Positions 36,063-45,537 of a DNA stretch of 64,000 bases are shown piece by piece. Source of the stretch: Pelagibacterium montanilacus (GTDB taxonomy: Bacteria; Pseudomonadota; Alphaproteobacteria; Rhizobiales; Devosiaceae); assembly GCF_003992665.1 (NCBI RefSeq), contig NZ_RZMX01000059.1:421142-485141 (forward strand). Direction: 5' to 3'. Positions within the stretch are counted from its first letter, which is position 1; each line of letters begins with the position of its first letter. The translations under genes and the position numbers were made by a program. A model generated the notes under the pieces. It had not been told where the DNA came from and ran no database searches. It was given only the letters and a program-made list of their open reading frames with translations.

Positions 36063-36407
36063 TCAGGAAGGGCAGAAGATTTCGTAAAGGGTCTCCACCA
36101 CCGCCCTGGCCCTGGGGTCGGCGAGGCTGTAATAGACCTGCCGCCCTTCCTTGCGGTGCTTGACTATCCCCGCGCTGCGCAACTCTGAAAGCTGCTGGGA
36201 GAGGCCGGGCTGCCGGATCGCCAGCAGGTCCTCGAGATCGCGTACCGACCGCTCGCCATTGACCAGCGTGCAGACCACCATCAACCGGTCGGGGTTCGAG
36301 AGTTTCTTGAGGAGCGCCGACGCCTGGTCGACGCTCTTTTGCATGGCGGCCGCCTCGCCCGACAGGGCCGTTGGCGCGTCCGTATCGGCCTCTACCTGAT
36401 GTCCCAT
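36063..36407 (-). CDS. bigR: ArsR-family repressor with BigR-type cysteine pair
   Basis: The 114-residue winged-helix repressor has LLKKLSNPDRLMVVCTLV, RQPGLSQQLSELRSAGIVKHRKEGRQVYYSL, and the C-terminal EIFCPS. Cys46 and Cys112 are 66 residues apart, exactly the spacing of the redox pair (Cys42/Cys108) known in BigR, which senses persulfides by forming a disulfide or polysulfide bridge. Its start overlaps the end of the metallo-beta-lactamase-fold gene by 16 nt. It probably represses that gene, and itself, from a shared promoter near 37300. Confidence 0.85.
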   Translation of the reverse strand: MGHQVEADTDAPTALSGEAAAMQKSVDQASALLKKLSNPDRLMVVCTLVNGERSVRDLEDLLAIRQPGLSQQLSELRSAGIVKHRKEGRQVYYSLADPRARAVVETLYEIFCPS

Positions 36408-37279
36408 GCCGCGCCCTCGAGTGCGTTGAGCGGAATCCTGAGATAGCGTTTGCCATTGTCCTCGGGCTCGGGCAACCGGCCGGCATTGGTGTTGATCTGC
36501 AGGGCGTGCAGAATGAGCTTCGGCATTGGCAGCGTCCTGTCGCGGCCTTCGCGGATTTTCACGAATTCGGCCTCGGTCTTGCACGTGCTCATATGGGTGT
36601 TGGTGGCCTTCTGCTCGGCGACGGTCGACTCCCATTTCGGCTCGCGTCCGCCCGGCTGATAGTCGTGGCCGGTGAAGACCCGGGTTTCGTCGGGCAAGGC
36701 GAGGATCTCCTGGATCGAACTCCACAGCCGGCTTGCACTGCCGCCGGGGAAGTCGGCGCGCGCCGTGCCGCTGTCGGGCATGAAGAGTGTGTCGTGAACG
36801 AACGCCGCGTCACCGATGACATAGGTGATCGATGCGAGCGTGTGCCCGGGAGAGAACAGGATGTGCCCCTCGATATCGCCCAGTTTGAAAGTCTCGCCCC
36901 GGGCAAAGAGCTTGTCCCACTGGCTGCCGTCCGCTGGGAAGTCCGGCCAGTTGTAGATACCCTTCCAGAGCTTTTGCACCTCGACCACCTTCTCGCCGAT
37001 GGCGGTGGGCGCTCCGGTCTTGTCCTTGAGGTACTGGGCCGCGGAAAAATGGTCCGCATGGGGGTGCGTGTCGAGGATCCACTGCACGGTGTATCCCTGC
37101 TCGGCGACATAAGCGAGGATGGCGTCGGCGTGGATGGTCGCTGTCGCTCCGGACTTCTCGTCATAGTCGAGCACCGGATCGATAATCGCGCACTGCCGCG
37201 TCTTGGGGTCGGCGACCACATACTGGATCGACCAGGTCCTGGGATCGAAAAAGCCTTTCACAAGCGGTTTGCCGGTCAT
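36392..37279 (-). CDS. blh: MBL-fold persulfide dioxygenase-like hydrolase (Blh/ETHE1 type)
   Basis: The 295-residue metallo-beta-lactamase-fold enzyme has THPHADHFSAAQYL (metal ligands His72, His74, Asp76, His77), SPGHTLASITYVIGD, DTLFMPDSGTARADFPGG and TGHDYQPGGR. The TARADFPGG and GHDYQPGGR blocks are typical of ETHE1/Blh persulfide dioxygenases, which oxidise glutathione persulfide to sulfite. I chose the ATG at 37279 (MTGKPLVKGF), with GAGGG upstream; the frame to 37318 adds 13 unlikely residues. The partner ArsR-type gene follows in the same operon. Confidence 0.88.
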   Translation of the reverse strand: MTGKPLVKGFFDPRTWSIQYVVADPKTRQCAIIDPVLDYDEKSGATATIHADAILAYVAEQGYTVQWILDTHPHADHFSAAQYLKDKTGAPTAIGEKVVEVQKLWKGIYNWPDFPADGSQWDKLFARGETFKLGDIEGHILFSPGHTLASITYVIGDAAFVHDTLFMPDSGTARADFPGGSASRLWSSIQEILALPDETRVFTGHDYQPGGREPKWESTVAEQKATNTHMSTCKTEAEFVKIREGRDRTLPMPKLILHALQINTNAGRLPEPEDNGKRYLRIPLNALEGAAWDIR

Positions 37280-37333
37280 TGCGCGTCCCTCTTTGCTGGG
37301 GTCTGATTGCATCGTCACCCTTAGATAAAAACG

Positions 37334-37351
37334 ATTGCAAAAAAACGCAAT
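37334..37351 (-). promoter_or_regulatory. Inverted repeat in the AT-rich promoter of the blh-like operon
   Basis: ATTGC (37334-37338) and GCAAT (37347-37351) flank an A-rich spacer in the most AT-rich stretch (37321-37375) of the region, about 60 bp before the start of the MBL-fold gene. It is a candidate binding site for the BigR-like repressor. The spacing is short and no known consensus was matched. Confidence 0.4.
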
Positions 37352-37417
37352 AGAAAATGCGAAAGAAAAGGCGCTTCGTTCGAGCGCGCCTCCTCATGGG
37401 CCTTACCGGCCCGCAAA

Positions 37418-38038
37418 TCAGGTGATGGCGGGGTAGCCGCTGGATTTGAGCAGTCGGGCGAGATGGGCGGCGGTGCGCGCCGCCATGGTCACGGCCTTTC
37501 GGACCGTATCCGGCGTCTCGGGAAGATCCTTGAAGTCCGTGCCCTGCATTGCTTCTCCCACCCAGTAGGCGACGGCGTTGGGCGCGAGGGTGAAGCCGCA
37601 ATCGTTCAGTGCCTGGTAGAGTTCGGCCGAGACGTGGTGCGCGCCGTCTTCATTGCCCACGGTCGCCACCAGCGCCACCTTGCCATAGCTGGCCATACGC
37701 CCGCCATCGTCGGTCTCGGAAATGAAGGCGTCCATACGTTCGAGGGCGCGCTTGGCGACACTGGAAGGCTGACCCATCCAGACGGGGGACCCCAGGATGA
37801 CGATGTCGGACGCCATGATCTGGGCGCGGATGGCCGGCCAGGCGTCGCCAGCCCCCTCATCGGACGTGACGCCGGGCTTGATGTCGATATCGGCGAGCCG
37901 GATGACCTCGCCCGTGGCACCCAGGCCTTTGAGTTCGTCGAGAAGCAGGGACAGCATAAGATCGGTGGAGGAGGGCCCCTTGTCCGACGTCTTGAGCGTT
38001 CCGTTGAGCGCGAGAACCTTGAGGGCGACGTCTGCCAT
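37418..38038 (-). CDS. NADPH-dependent FMN reductase / flavodoxin-like protein
   Basis: The 206-residue cytoplasmic protein has the flavodoxin-like fold. LALNGTLKTSDKGPSSTDLML binds the FMN phosphate at the N-terminus, and LGSPVWMGQPSSVAKRALERMD forms the second loop. The C-terminal EAMQGTDF and ARTAAHLARLL helices are typical. It likely reduces a quinone or another acceptor with NAD(P)H. It is a separate minus-strand gene upstream of the blh-like operon, with a 138-bp gap that carries the operon promoter. Confidence 0.85.
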   Translation of the reverse strand: MADVALKVLALNGTLKTSDKGPSSTDLMLSLLLDELKGLGATGEVIRLADIDIKPGVTSDEGAGDAWPAIRAQIMASDIVILGSPVWMGQPSSVAKRALERMDAFISETDDGGRMASYGKVALVATVGNEDGAHHVSAELYQALNDCGFTLAPNAVAYWVGEAMQGTDFKDLPETPDTVRKAVTMAARTAAHLARLLKSSGYPAIT

Positions 38039-38066
38039 GGCCTTCTCCTGTGGTGCGTAATGGAAA

Positions 38067-38097
38067 CCACCCCGGACGCGAGGGACATCCGGGGTGG
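38067..38097. other. Perfect 10-bp inverted repeat upstream of the flavodoxin-like gene
   Basis: CCACCCCGGA (38067-38076) and TCCGGGGTGG (38088-38097) are separated by 11 nt, 28 bp upstream of the flavodoxin-like start on the minus strand and about 200 bp before guaA. No gene ends here, so a leader structure or protein-binding site is more likely than a terminator. The rest of the 38039-38294 gap shows nothing further. Confidence 0.5.
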
Positions 38098-38294
38098 CTG
38101 CAAAAGGCTCGATTAGCGCATGGGATCGCTCGAGCCCTTTGACGGGGTGGGAGGCGATCGCGTGCCGCTTCCATCCGTTTTTCCGCTGTTGCGTCTAGAA
38201 CGCGGGGAGCCCTCGCCGGTTGCACAGCGGCGAAAATAACGATCCCGCGCGCAGAGCCATTGCCCTTGGGCAAAATTCCAATTAAAGCCCTGCC

Positions 38295-39857
38295 ATGCAG
38301 CACGATGCCTCCCAAGATTCCGTTCTGATCGTCGATTTCGGCTCCCAGGTTACCCAGCTCATTGCGCGCAGGGTGCGAGAAGCCGGGGTCTATTGCGAAA
38401 TTCACCCCTTCATTTCGGCGCCGCAAGCGCTCGAGACGCTCAAGCCCAAGGCGATCATCCTTTCGGGCGGCCCGGCAAGCGTCATCGAGGATGGCTCGCC
38501 GCAAGCTGACGCCCGTTTGTTCGATGCGGGCGTTCCCGTGCTGGGGATTTGTTACGGCCAGCAGGCGCTGTGCGTGTCGCTGGGCGGGGCCGTCGAGCCG
38601 GGGCACGTGCGTGAATTCGGCCGCGCCGAGGTCCGGGTCGAAAGCGAGAGCCCGCTGTTCGAGGGCGTCTGGGCACTCGATCATTCCTATCAGGTATGGA
38701 TGAGCCACGGGGACTCGGTCTCCAAGCTGCCTCCAGGATTCTCCGTTATCGCGACCTCTCCGGGGGCGCCCTACGCAGTGATCGCCAATGAGGAGAGGCG
38801 CATCTTCGGGGTGCAGTTTCACCCCGAGGTGGTGCATACCCCCGATGGCGCCAAGCTGATCTCCAACTTCGTGCACAAGATCGCCGGGTGTCACTCGGAT
38901 TGGACCATGGCGGCCTATCGCGAGCAGGCGGTCGAGCGCATCCGTGAACAGGTCGGCGGCGAGAAGGTGATCTGCGCCCTCTCGGGAGGCGTGGATTCCT
39001 CTGTGGCGGCGGTGCTCATCCACGAGGCGATCGGGGACCAGCTCACCTGCATTTTTGTCGACCACGGCCTGATGCGCAAGAACGAGGCCGACGAGGTCAT
39101 CTCGATGTTCCGCAACCAGTACAACATACCGCTGGTGCATGTGGACGCGATCGATACCTTCGTGGGCGAGCTCGAAGGGGTCGAGGATCCCGAGACCAAG
39201 CGCAAGATCATCGGCCGGCTGTTCATCGAGACCTTCGAGGCCGAGGCCGAAAAGATCGGCGGCGTGAAGTTCCTCGCACAGGGCACGCTGTACCCCGACG
39301 TGATCGAATCCGTGTCCTTTACTGGTGGGCCCTCGGTCACCATCAAGAGCCACCACAATGTCGGCGGCTTGCCCGATCGTATGAACATGGCGCTGGTCGA
39401 ACCTCTGCGCGAGTTGTTCAAGGACGAAGTGCGCACGCTGGGCCGCGAGCTCGGCCTGCCCGAGCATTTCGTGGGCCGTCATCCGTTCCCCGGACCCGGC
39501 CTTGCGATCCGGCTTCCGGGCGGGGTCACGCGAGAAAAGCTCGAGGTGCTGCGTCAGGCAGACGCGATTTATCTCGACGAAATCCGCAAGGCGGGCCTTT
39601 ACGACACGATATGGCAGGCCTTTGCCGTGCTGCTCCCGGTCCAGACCGTGGGCGTGATGGGCGACGGCCGCACATACGAGAACGTCTGCGCTCTGCGCGC
39701 GGTGACCTCGGTGGACGGCATGACGGCAGATTTCTACCCCTTCGACATGAATTTCCTCGGCCGCGCCGCGACCCGGATCATCAACGAGGTCAAGGGCATC
39801 AACCGCGTGGTCTATGACGTGACATCAAAGCCGCCGGGCACCATCGAGTGGGAATAA
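38295..39857 (+). CDS. guaA: GMP synthase (glutamine-hydrolysing)
   Basis: The 520-residue enzyme converts XMP to GMP with glutamine and ATP. The N-terminal class I amidotransferase domain has GICYGQQAL with the catalytic Cys (about residue 86) and FHPEVVH for the His and Glu. The ATP-pyrophosphatase domain has [15 protein letters not shown], and the C-terminal dimerisation domain ends with PPGTIEWE, the invariant end of the family. It is complete. A GC stem at about 39879-39897 follows the stop. Confidence 0.98.
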   Translation: MQHDASQDSVLIVDFGSQVTQLIARRVREAGVYCEIHPFISAPQALETLKPKAIILSGGPASVIEDGSPQADARLFDAGVPVLGICYGQQALCVSLGGAVEPGHVREFGRAEVRVESESPLFEGVWALDHSYQVWMSHGDSVSKLPPGFSVIATSPGAPYAVIANEERRIFGVQFHPEVVHTPDGAKLISNFVHKIAGCHSDWTMAAYREQAVERIREQVGGEKVICALSGGVDSSVAAVLIHEAIGDQLTCIFVDHGLMRKNEADEVISMFRNQYNIPLVHVDAIDTFVGELEGVEDPETKRKIIGRLFIETFEAEAEKIGGVKFLAQGTLYPDVIESVSFTGGPSVTIKSHHNVGGLPDRMNMALVEPLRELFKDEVRTLGRELGLPEHFVGRHPFPGPGLAIRLPGGVTREKLEVLRQADAIYLDEIRKAGLYDTIWQAFAVLLPVQTVGVMGDGRTYENVCALRAVTSVDGMTADFYPFDMNFLGRAATRIINEVKGINRVVYDVTSKPPGTIEWE

Positions 39858-40055
39858 ACCGGCCTGGCTGATCGACCCCGCCAGCGCCCGGGCGGGACCT
39901 GGAGTTGGAACTGCCGGATCGAGCCCGTTTTCAAAAGCCGAGCCGTGAGGGCGCCGGACGGAGGCTCGCTGTGGCCCCCAACGGGCCGCTTTCGTTTGCA
40001 ATCGCGTGGGCGCACCACTATTGTCCGCCCGAATTTACAGGGGTTCTGACGGACT
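39858..40055. other. guaA to YfgM-like gap, possible weak terminator only
   Basis: CCCGCC and GGGCGG (about 39879-39897) form a short stem after guaA. The rest of these 198 bp shows no frame with a ribosome-binding site and no recognisable element. The promoter of the next operon should lie in its right half. Confidence 0.4.
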
Positions 40056-40841
40056 ATGAGCGACGATTCCTTCCTTCGAGAAGTCGAAGAAGAACTGCGC
40101 AGCGAAAAGCTGAAGGCCTTCTGGCGGCGCTATGCGCCGTTCATCATTGGTGGTGCGGTTCTGATCGTTCTCCTGGTGGCGGCGAACGAAGGCTGGAAGT
40201 GGTGGCAGACGACGACGGCCAACTCGGCGTCCGAGAGCTATTATGCCGCTCTCGATCTCGCCGAGGACGGCGACCTCGACGGCGCCCAGGTTGCTTTCCA
40301 GCAGATCGCCGCGGAAGGGCCGGACGGCTATGGCACGCTCGCGCGTTTCCAGATCGCCGGGCTCCTGGCCGAGCAGGGCGACGCCGAGGCGGCCCTCGCA
40401 GCCTATGACGAGCTCGCTTCGACCCTCGACAACCCGCGCCTGCGGGAAGTGGCCCTGGTGTCGGCGGCCTATATCGCGGTGGACAATGCTGACGTGGCGG
40501 CGGTGGAAATGCGGGTCGGCGGTCTGACCGGCGAGGAGAGCACGCTGCGCAACCAGGCGCGCGAGGCCATCGGGCTCGCCCACTACCGTGCGGAAGATTA
40601 CGAGGCTGCGCGCACGCAGTTCGAGGCTATTGCAGGCGATGCCAATGCCAGTCAGGACGTCCAGATGCGCGCCTATCTCTATCTCGAGCAGCTCGCCGCT
40701 CTGGGGACGGACGGGCCCGATGCCGCCCAAGCGCCGGGGGCCCAGATGGGCGTGGACGTTTTCGAAGAGCTCGGCGATCCGCTCGCGGGAACCGAAGATG
40801 CGGTCGAGCCCGAAGGTTCGACCGATGCATCCCAGCAATAA
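40056..40841 (+). CDS. YfgM-like TPR-containing membrane-anchored protein
   Basis: The 261-residue protein has a short cytoplasmic segment (MSDDSFLREVEEELRSEKLKA), one transmembrane helix at about residues 29-45 (FIIGGAVLIVLLVAAN) and a periplasmic TPR-like helical domain rich in Ala and Glu. The C-terminal tail is acidic and disordered. This is the YfgM/Tetratricopeptide_21 arrangement; in E. coli YfgM accompanies the SecYEG translocon and links to periplasmic chaperones. It lies 27 bp upstream of der, as yfgM-bamB-der do in gammaproteobacteria, but no bamB lies between them. Confidence 0.85.
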   Translation: MSDDSFLREVEEELRSEKLKAFWRRYAPFIIGGAVLIVLLVAANEGWKWWQTTTANSASESYYAALDLAEDGDLDGAQVAFQQIAAEGPDGYGTLARFQIAGLLAEQGDAEAALAAYDELASTLDNPRLREVALVSAAYIAVDNADVAAVEMRVGGLTGEESTLRNQAREAIGLAHYRAEDYEAARTQFEAIAGDANASQDVQMRAYLYLEQLAALGTDGPDAAQAPGAQMGVDVFEELGDPLAGTEDAVEPEGSTDASQQ

Positions 40842-40868
40842 GCCCTCCATTCCGGAAGGGATAACGCG

Positions 40869-42305
40869 ATGAGCGTTACCGTTGCCATCGTCGGCAGGCC
40901 CAATGTCGGCAAATCCACGCTGTTCAACCGCCTTGTGGGCCGCAAGATCGCGATCGTCGACGATACCCCGGGCGTCACCCGCGACCGTCGCGAGGCCCAG
41001 GGGCGGATCGGCGATCTCACGTTCCGGCTTCTGGACACGGCCGGGTACGAGGACGCCAATGACGAGAGCCTGGAGGCCCGCATGCGCCGCCAGACCGAGC
41101 TGGCGATCGCCGAGGCCGATGTGATCCTGTTCATGTTCGACGCGCGCGCGGGGCTGACCCCGACGGACGAGCACTTCGCGCGCCTTCTGCGGCGCTCGGG
41201 CAAGGATGTGCATGTGGTGGGCAACAAGGCGGAAGGCCGCGCTGCCGAGCCGGGGCTGATGGAAGCCTTCGCGCTTGGGTTCGGCGAGGCCATTCCGCTC
41301 TCGGCCGAGCACGGGCTGGGGCTGGCCGATCTCTATTCCGTCATCACGCACGCCGTCGACCGGATCGCCGCGGGCGACGGGGACGGTGCGGACGAGGACG
41401 GCGGGCTGCGCAAGCCCCTGACCGACGTCGACGTGATCGAGGAAGACGAGGGTGACGAAGAAGCACCGGTGCGGCGCTGGAACCCGGACCGCTACCTCAA
41501 CGTCGCGATCATTGGTCGGCCCAATGCCGGCAAATCGACGCTGATCAACAGGATGGTGGGCGAGGAGCGGCTGTTGACCGGACCCGAGGCCGGGATCACC
41601 CGCGATTCGATCATGGTCCCCTGGGAGTGGCAGGGGCGGGTCATCAACCTCGTGGATACCGCCGGTATTCGCCGCAAGGCGCGCGTGCAGAAAAAGCTCG
41701 AAAAGCTCTCGGTCGGCGATTCCCTGCGCTCGATCCAGTACGCCGAAGTCGTGGTGCTGCTCCTGGACGCGACGATCCCGTTCGAAAAGCAGGACCTGCA
41801 ACTGGCCGATCTCGTCGAGCGCGAGGGCCGTGCGCTGGTCATCGCGGTCAACAAATGGGATCTGATCGAGGACAAGAACGCCAAGATCCGCGAGCTGCGC
41901 GAGACCTGCGAGCGCATGCTGCCGCAATTGCGCGGCGTGCCGCTGATCACGCTTTCGGGGTTGCAGGGGCGCAATATCGACAAGCTGATGGAGGCTATCC
42001 ACGCCGTCGAAAAGGTCTGGAATGCCAAGATTCGAACGGCCAAGCTCAACCGATGGCTGGCGGACATGATCGAGCACCATCCGCCCCCGGCCGTCTCCGG
42101 GCGCCGGATCAAGCTGCGCTACATGACCCAGGCCAAGACCCGTCCCCCGAGCTTCATCCTGTTCTGCTCGCGCCCCGACGCGCTGCCCAAGGCCTATGAA
42201 CGCTATATCGTGAACGGTATACGCGACGATTTCGAGCTGCCGGGGTCCCCGATCCGCCTGTGGGTCCGGGGGGGCAAGAACCCTTACGTCAAGGACGACG
42301 GGTAG
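40869..42305 (+). CDS. der: Ribosome-associated GTPase Der (EngA)
   Basis: The 478-residue protein has two tandem GTPase domains and a C-terminal KH-like domain. G1 motifs are GRPNVGKST (about residue 8) and GRPNAGKST (about 217), with DTAGYED and DTAGIRRKA as G3 and NKAEG and NKWD as G4. The C-terminal stretch with [18 protein letters not shown] is diagnostic. It acts in 50S subunit assembly. An acidic linker separates the domains ([16 protein letters not shown]). The stop codon is TAG, the first triplet of repeat copy C. Confidence 0.98.
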   Translation: MSVTVAIVGRPNVGKSTLFNRLVGRKIAIVDDTPGVTRDRREAQGRIGDLTFRLLDTAGYEDANDESLEARMRRQTELAIAEADVILFMFDARAGLTPTDEHFARLLRRSGKDVHVVGNKAEGRAAEPGLMEAFALGFGEAIPLSAEHGLGLADLYSVITHAVDRIAAGDGDGADEDGGLRKPLTDVDVIEEDEGDEEAPVRRWNPDRYLNVAIIGRPNAGKSTLINRMVGEERLLTGPEAGITRDSIMVPWEWQGRVINLVDTAGIRRKARVQKKLEKLSVGDSLRSIQYAEVVVLLLDATIPFEKQDLQLADLVEREGRALVIAVNKWDLIEDKNAKIRELRETCERMLPQLRGVPLITLSGLQGRNIDKLMEAIHAVEKVWNAKIRTAKLNRWLADMIEHHPPPAVSGRRIKLRYMTQAKTRPPSFILFCSRPDALPKAYERYIVNGIRDDFELPGSPIRLWVRGGKNPYVKDDG

Positions 42306-42372
42306 GGCGTTTTCAGGAGACCGGAAACATGTTGCGGTTTGAAATCGCGACAAATCAAGGGTTTAGGCTCCT
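42303..42372 (+). repeat. Dispersed repeat copy C (starts at der stop codon)
   Basis: It starts TAGGGCGTTTTCAGG, has the diverged core GGTTTGAAATCGCG and ends with ATCAAGGGTTTAGGCTCC. It is clearly related to copies A and B but more diverged. The first triplet is the der stop codon. The related ATCTGATTCA follows at 42374-42383. Confidence 0.75.
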
Positions 42373-42411
42373 GATCTGATTCATTCTGTACAGGAGTTCC
42401 AGCACCGGACG

Positions 42412-42446
42412 AGAAAGCCGGTCACGCGAGAGCGGACCGGCTTTCT
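42412..42446. terminator. Bidirectional terminator between der and the SDR gene
   Basis: AGAAAGCCGGTC (42412-42423) pairs perfectly with GACCGGCTTTCT (42435-42446) around an 11-nt loop. It lies between convergent genes (der on plus, SDR on minus), and the A/T-rich stem ends give a partial U-tract in both directions. Confidence 0.75.
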
Positions 42447-42513
42447 GCTGTCTTGAGACTATGTGCCAACCCTGCCACCCCGGCGCGGCCCGTCATTGGG
42501 CGCGCCAGAGGCG

Positions 42514-43245
42514 TCAGAGCGGCTCTTCGCCTGAGAGTATATCCACGCGCATGCCGGACTTGTCGTAGTTCGGCGAGACCAGATCGACCATGCGCGGCGC
42601 CACTTCGTCGGGGGACGGCAGGGTGGCTGGGTCTTCGCCCGGCATGGCCCGGGCGCGCATCGCGGTGCGGACCTGGCCGGGATAGAAGATGTTGGCCTTC
42701 ACATTGGTGATGGCCATCTCGCCGGCATAGCTCTTGACCATGGCATCGAGCGCGGCCTTGCTGGCTGCATAGAGCCCCCAATAGGGCTTGGCAGAGCGTG
42801 CGGCGCCCGAGGAGATGAACACGGCCCGTCCGGCGTCGGACTGGCGCAGGAGCATGTCCAGCGAGCGCAGCAGCCGGTAATTTGCGGTGACGTTGACTGC
42901 GAAGACGTTGGCGAAGTCCTTGGGCTCGATATGGGGAAGAGGGCTGAGCGCGCCGAGCAGCCCCGCATTGCCGATCAACCCGTCGAGCTGGCCCCAGCGC
43001 TCGAAAATGGCCGCGCCAAGCCGGTCGACGGCATCGCCATCGGTGAGGTCCATGGGAACGAGCGTGGTGGAGCTGCCCAGGGCCTGGATATCGTCATCGA
43101 GATCCTCGAGCCCCCCGACCGTGCGCGAGACGGCGATGATGTGGGCGCCGCGGGCCGCAGCATTTTTTGCTGCGGCATATCCGAGCCCGCGCGAAGCGCC
43201 TGTGACCAGCACGACGCGCCTGGCCAGATCCTTGTTTTCAGTCAT
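42514..43245 (-). CDS. Short-chain dehydrogenase (SDR) of unknown substrate
   Basis: The 243-residue SDR has TGASRGLG, NAGLLGA in place of NNAG, FISSGAA with the catalytic Ser and YAASK. The start overlaps the end of purF by a hair, with 1 bp between them, so it is the last gene of the purF operon. This SDR next to purF is a common alphaproteobacterial arrangement. The sequence does not show its substrate. Confidence 0.88.
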   Translation of the reverse strand: MTENKDLARRVVLVTGASRGLGYAAAKNAAARGAHIIAVSRTVGGLEDLDDDIQALGSSTTLVPMDLTDGDAVDRLGAAIFERWGQLDGLIGNAGLLGALSPLPHIEPKDFANVFAVNVTANYRLLRSLDMLLRQSDAGRAVFISSGAARSAKPYWGLYAASKAALDAMVKSYAGEMAITNVKANIFYPGQVRTAMRARAMPGEDPATLPSPDEVAPRMVDLVSPNYDKSGMRVDILSGEEPL

Positions 43246-43246
43246 G

Positions 43247-44749
43247 CTATACGGCTTCCCTGAGCATAGAAATCTGCTTTGGATCGCCTTTGGAGCGACC
43301 CTTCAGGTCTGTGAGCGGCGTGGGATAATCGCCGGTGAAATAGTGGTCGGTGAACTGCGGGGCCTTGGGATCCCGCTTTTCGCCGCCCACGGCAGTGTAA
43401 AGTCCATCGATCGACAGGAACGCCAGCGAGTCCGCGCCGATATAGGCGCACATATCCTCGATCGTGCTGTACTGGTTGGCCAGAAGCTTGTCGGGGTCCG
43501 GGGTGTCGATCCCGTAATAGTCCGAGTGGTAGATCATCGGGCTGGCAACGCGAATGTGCACTTCGCGGGCGCCGGCATCGCGGATCATCTGGACGATCTT
43601 GAGCGAGGTCGTGCCCCGGACGATCGAATCGTCGACGAGAACCACCCGCTTGCCCTCGATTTCGTGCCGGTTGGCCGAGTGCTTGAGCCGCACGCCGAGC
43701 GCGCGGATGGACTGGGTGGGCTCGATGAAGGTCCGACCAACATAGTGGTTGCGGATGATCCCGTACTCGAACGGGATGCCGGACTGCTGGGCAAAGCCCA
43801 GCGCGGCGGGTGTGCCCCCGTCGGGGACTGGAACGACCACGTCGGCGTCGACGGGGGCTTCCCGGGCGAGGTTCATGCCCATCTTCTTTCGAACGGCGTA
43901 GACCGGGCGCCCCGCGACCACGGAATCGGGCCGGGCGAAATAGACGTACTCGAACAGGCAGACGCGCTCGCGCTGCGGTTTGAACGGCTTGTAGGATTCG
44001 ATGGTGATCCGGCCGTCGGACTGGATTTCCGCGACGATGACTTCGCCGCACTCCACGTCGCGCACGAAGCGCGCGCCGATGATGTCGAGCGCGCAGCTTT
44101 CCGAGGCGAAGATCGGCTTGCCATCCAGATCGCCCAGGACCAACGGGCGGATGCCATTGGGGTCGCGCGCGCCAATGAGCTTGGTGCGCGTCATGGCCAC
44201 CATGGCATAGGCGCCTTCGATGGCGCCCAGCGCATCGATGACGCGGTCCGAAGAGGCCGTGCGCTGGCTGCGGGCGATCAGGTGCAGCACCACTTCGGTG
44301 TCGGAAGTGGACTGGCAGATCGCGCCCTGAGAGATGAGGCGCTTGCGCAGCGAAAGCCCATTGGTGAGGTTCCCGTTATGGGCGATAGCGATGCCGCCGA
44401 CTTCGAGCTCGGCGAAAAGCGGCTGCACGTTGCGCAGCACGGTTTCCCCGGTGGTCGAATAGCGCACATGGCCCATGGCCATGGCGCCGGGCAGGCGGCC
44501 TAGCGTCGCCGCATCAGTGAACCGGTCGCCCACAAGGCCCATATGGCGTTCGGAATGGAACTGCAGACCGTCGAACGTCACGATCCCGGCTGCTTCCTGG
44601 CCGCGATGCTGGAGCGCATGCAGGCCCAGAGCGGTCAGCGCCGCGGCGTCCTCGTGACCGAGAATGCCGAAGACGCCGCACTCTTCGCGCAGCGTGTCGC
44701 CATCCATTTCAAGAGCGAGTGAGGAGGAGCGGTCGTCTATCGTCGCCAA
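43247..44749 (-). CDS. purF: Amidophosphoribosyltransferase
   Basis: The 500-residue enzyme makes phosphoribosylamine from PRPP and glutamine, the first step of purine synthesis. Residues 1-23 are a propeptide-like leader ending REE, followed by CGVFGI with the catalytic Cys24. LVDDSIVRGTT binds PRPP. The leader recalls the Bacillus type, but three of its four 4Fe-4S cysteines are missing: the HPCFYG site reads HSDYYG, and the CGQC pair near the C-terminus is absent (FTDHYFTGDYP). It is probably a cluster-free form. Confidence 0.96.
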   Translation of the reverse strand: MATIDDRSSSLALEMDGDTLREECGVFGILGHEDAAALTALGLHALQHRGQEAAGIVTFDGLQFHSERHMGLVGDRFTDAATLGRLPGAMAMGHVRYSTTGETVLRNVQPLFAELEVGGIAIAHNGNLTNGLSLRKRLISQGAICQSTSDTEVVLHLIARSQRTASSDRVIDALGAIEGAYAMVAMTRTKLIGARDPNGIRPLVLGDLDGKPIFASESCALDIIGARFVRDVECGEVIVAEIQSDGRITIESYKPFKPQRERVCLFEYVYFARPDSVVAGRPVYAVRKKMGMNLAREAPVDADVVVPVPDGGTPAALGFAQQSGIPFEYGIIRNHYVGRTFIEPTQSIRALGVRLKHSANRHEIEGKRVVLVDDSIVRGTTSLKIVQMIRDAGAREVHIRVASPMIYHSDYYGIDTPDPDKLLANQYSTIEDMCAYIGADSLAFLSIDGLYTAVGGEKRDPKAPQFTDHYFTGDYPTPLTDLKGRSKGDPKQISMLREAV

Positions 44750-44886
44750 GGCATCACCATTGAGGGTGCGGATCAGGCAAAGGCCCCGCGCACCGAAAAA
44801 GCAGGGCCACAGTGCGGGGATTACGCCCCCGACACTGCCAAGTCAACTCCACGGACAGCGCACGCCGATATGTGGGAGATGCGAAA

Positions 44887-45537
44887 TCAGATTGTCTCGG
44901 CCGGTGTCGGTGCCGGTGCCGGAGGCGTTCCCGCCGGTGGAGGAGCAGGAGCCGCGCCTGGAGCCGTTCCTTCGTTCACGCTCGGATCCCCGGGCACGCC
45001 GTCATCGATGGGACCGCCACGCTGGAGGAAATCGTTGACCTGTTCTTCGAGATTCTGCGGAAGCAGCGCTATGAGGTTCTCGCCCAGCGATTCCAGCGTT
45101 GGCCGGGTCTGCGCCTCTTCTGCCCATTCTGGAAGATTGCTGCCAAACAGCCACTGGCCGAAAATTACGACCACCACGGCGATCAGGATGCCGCGCAGAG
45201 CGCCGAACACGAATCCGAGCGTGCGGTCGAGCGGGCCGAGGCGGCTGTCGGTGATCATGTCCGCGATTCGCATGGTGATCAAATGCAGGATGATCAGCGC
45301 GACGATGAAGCTCACAACCCCCGTGGTGACGTCTGCCCAGATCTGGGGGGTGATGTATTCGCGCGCGATCTCGGGATGATTGAGATACATCCAGACCGCA
45401 AATGCGGCAGCGCCCGCCCAGGTGATCAGAGAGAGCACCTCGCGTGTCAGGCCGCGCGTCGTCGCCAGAAGCGCGGATATCAGAACGAGAATACCGACAC
45501 CGATGTCGAACGCGGTGAGCATAGGGGGTGTCTCCAT
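44887..45537 (-). CDS. cvpA: CvpA family membrane protein
   Basis: The 216-residue inner-membrane protein has four hydrophobic helices (FDIGVGILVLISALLATTRG at the start, then FAVWMYL, FIVALIILHLI and GILIAVVVVIFG), as in CvpA/colicin V production proteins. RGLTREVLSLITW is the family cytoplasmic loop. The C-terminal 40 residues are Pro/Ala/Glu-rich and disordered. The start is the ATG at 45537 or 45522. It lies upstream of purF, as cvpA does in many proteobacteria. Confidence 0.9.
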   Translation of the reverse strand: METPPMLTAFDIGVGILVLISALLATTRGLTREVLSLITWAGAAAFAVWMYLNHPEIAREYITPQIWADVTTGVVSFIVALIILHLITMRIADMITDSRLGPLDRTLGFVFGALRGILIAVVVVIFGQWLFGSNLPEWAEEAQTRPTLESLGENLIALLPQNLEEQVNDFLQRGGPIDDGVPGDPSVNEGTAPGAAPAPPPAGTPPAPAPTPAETI

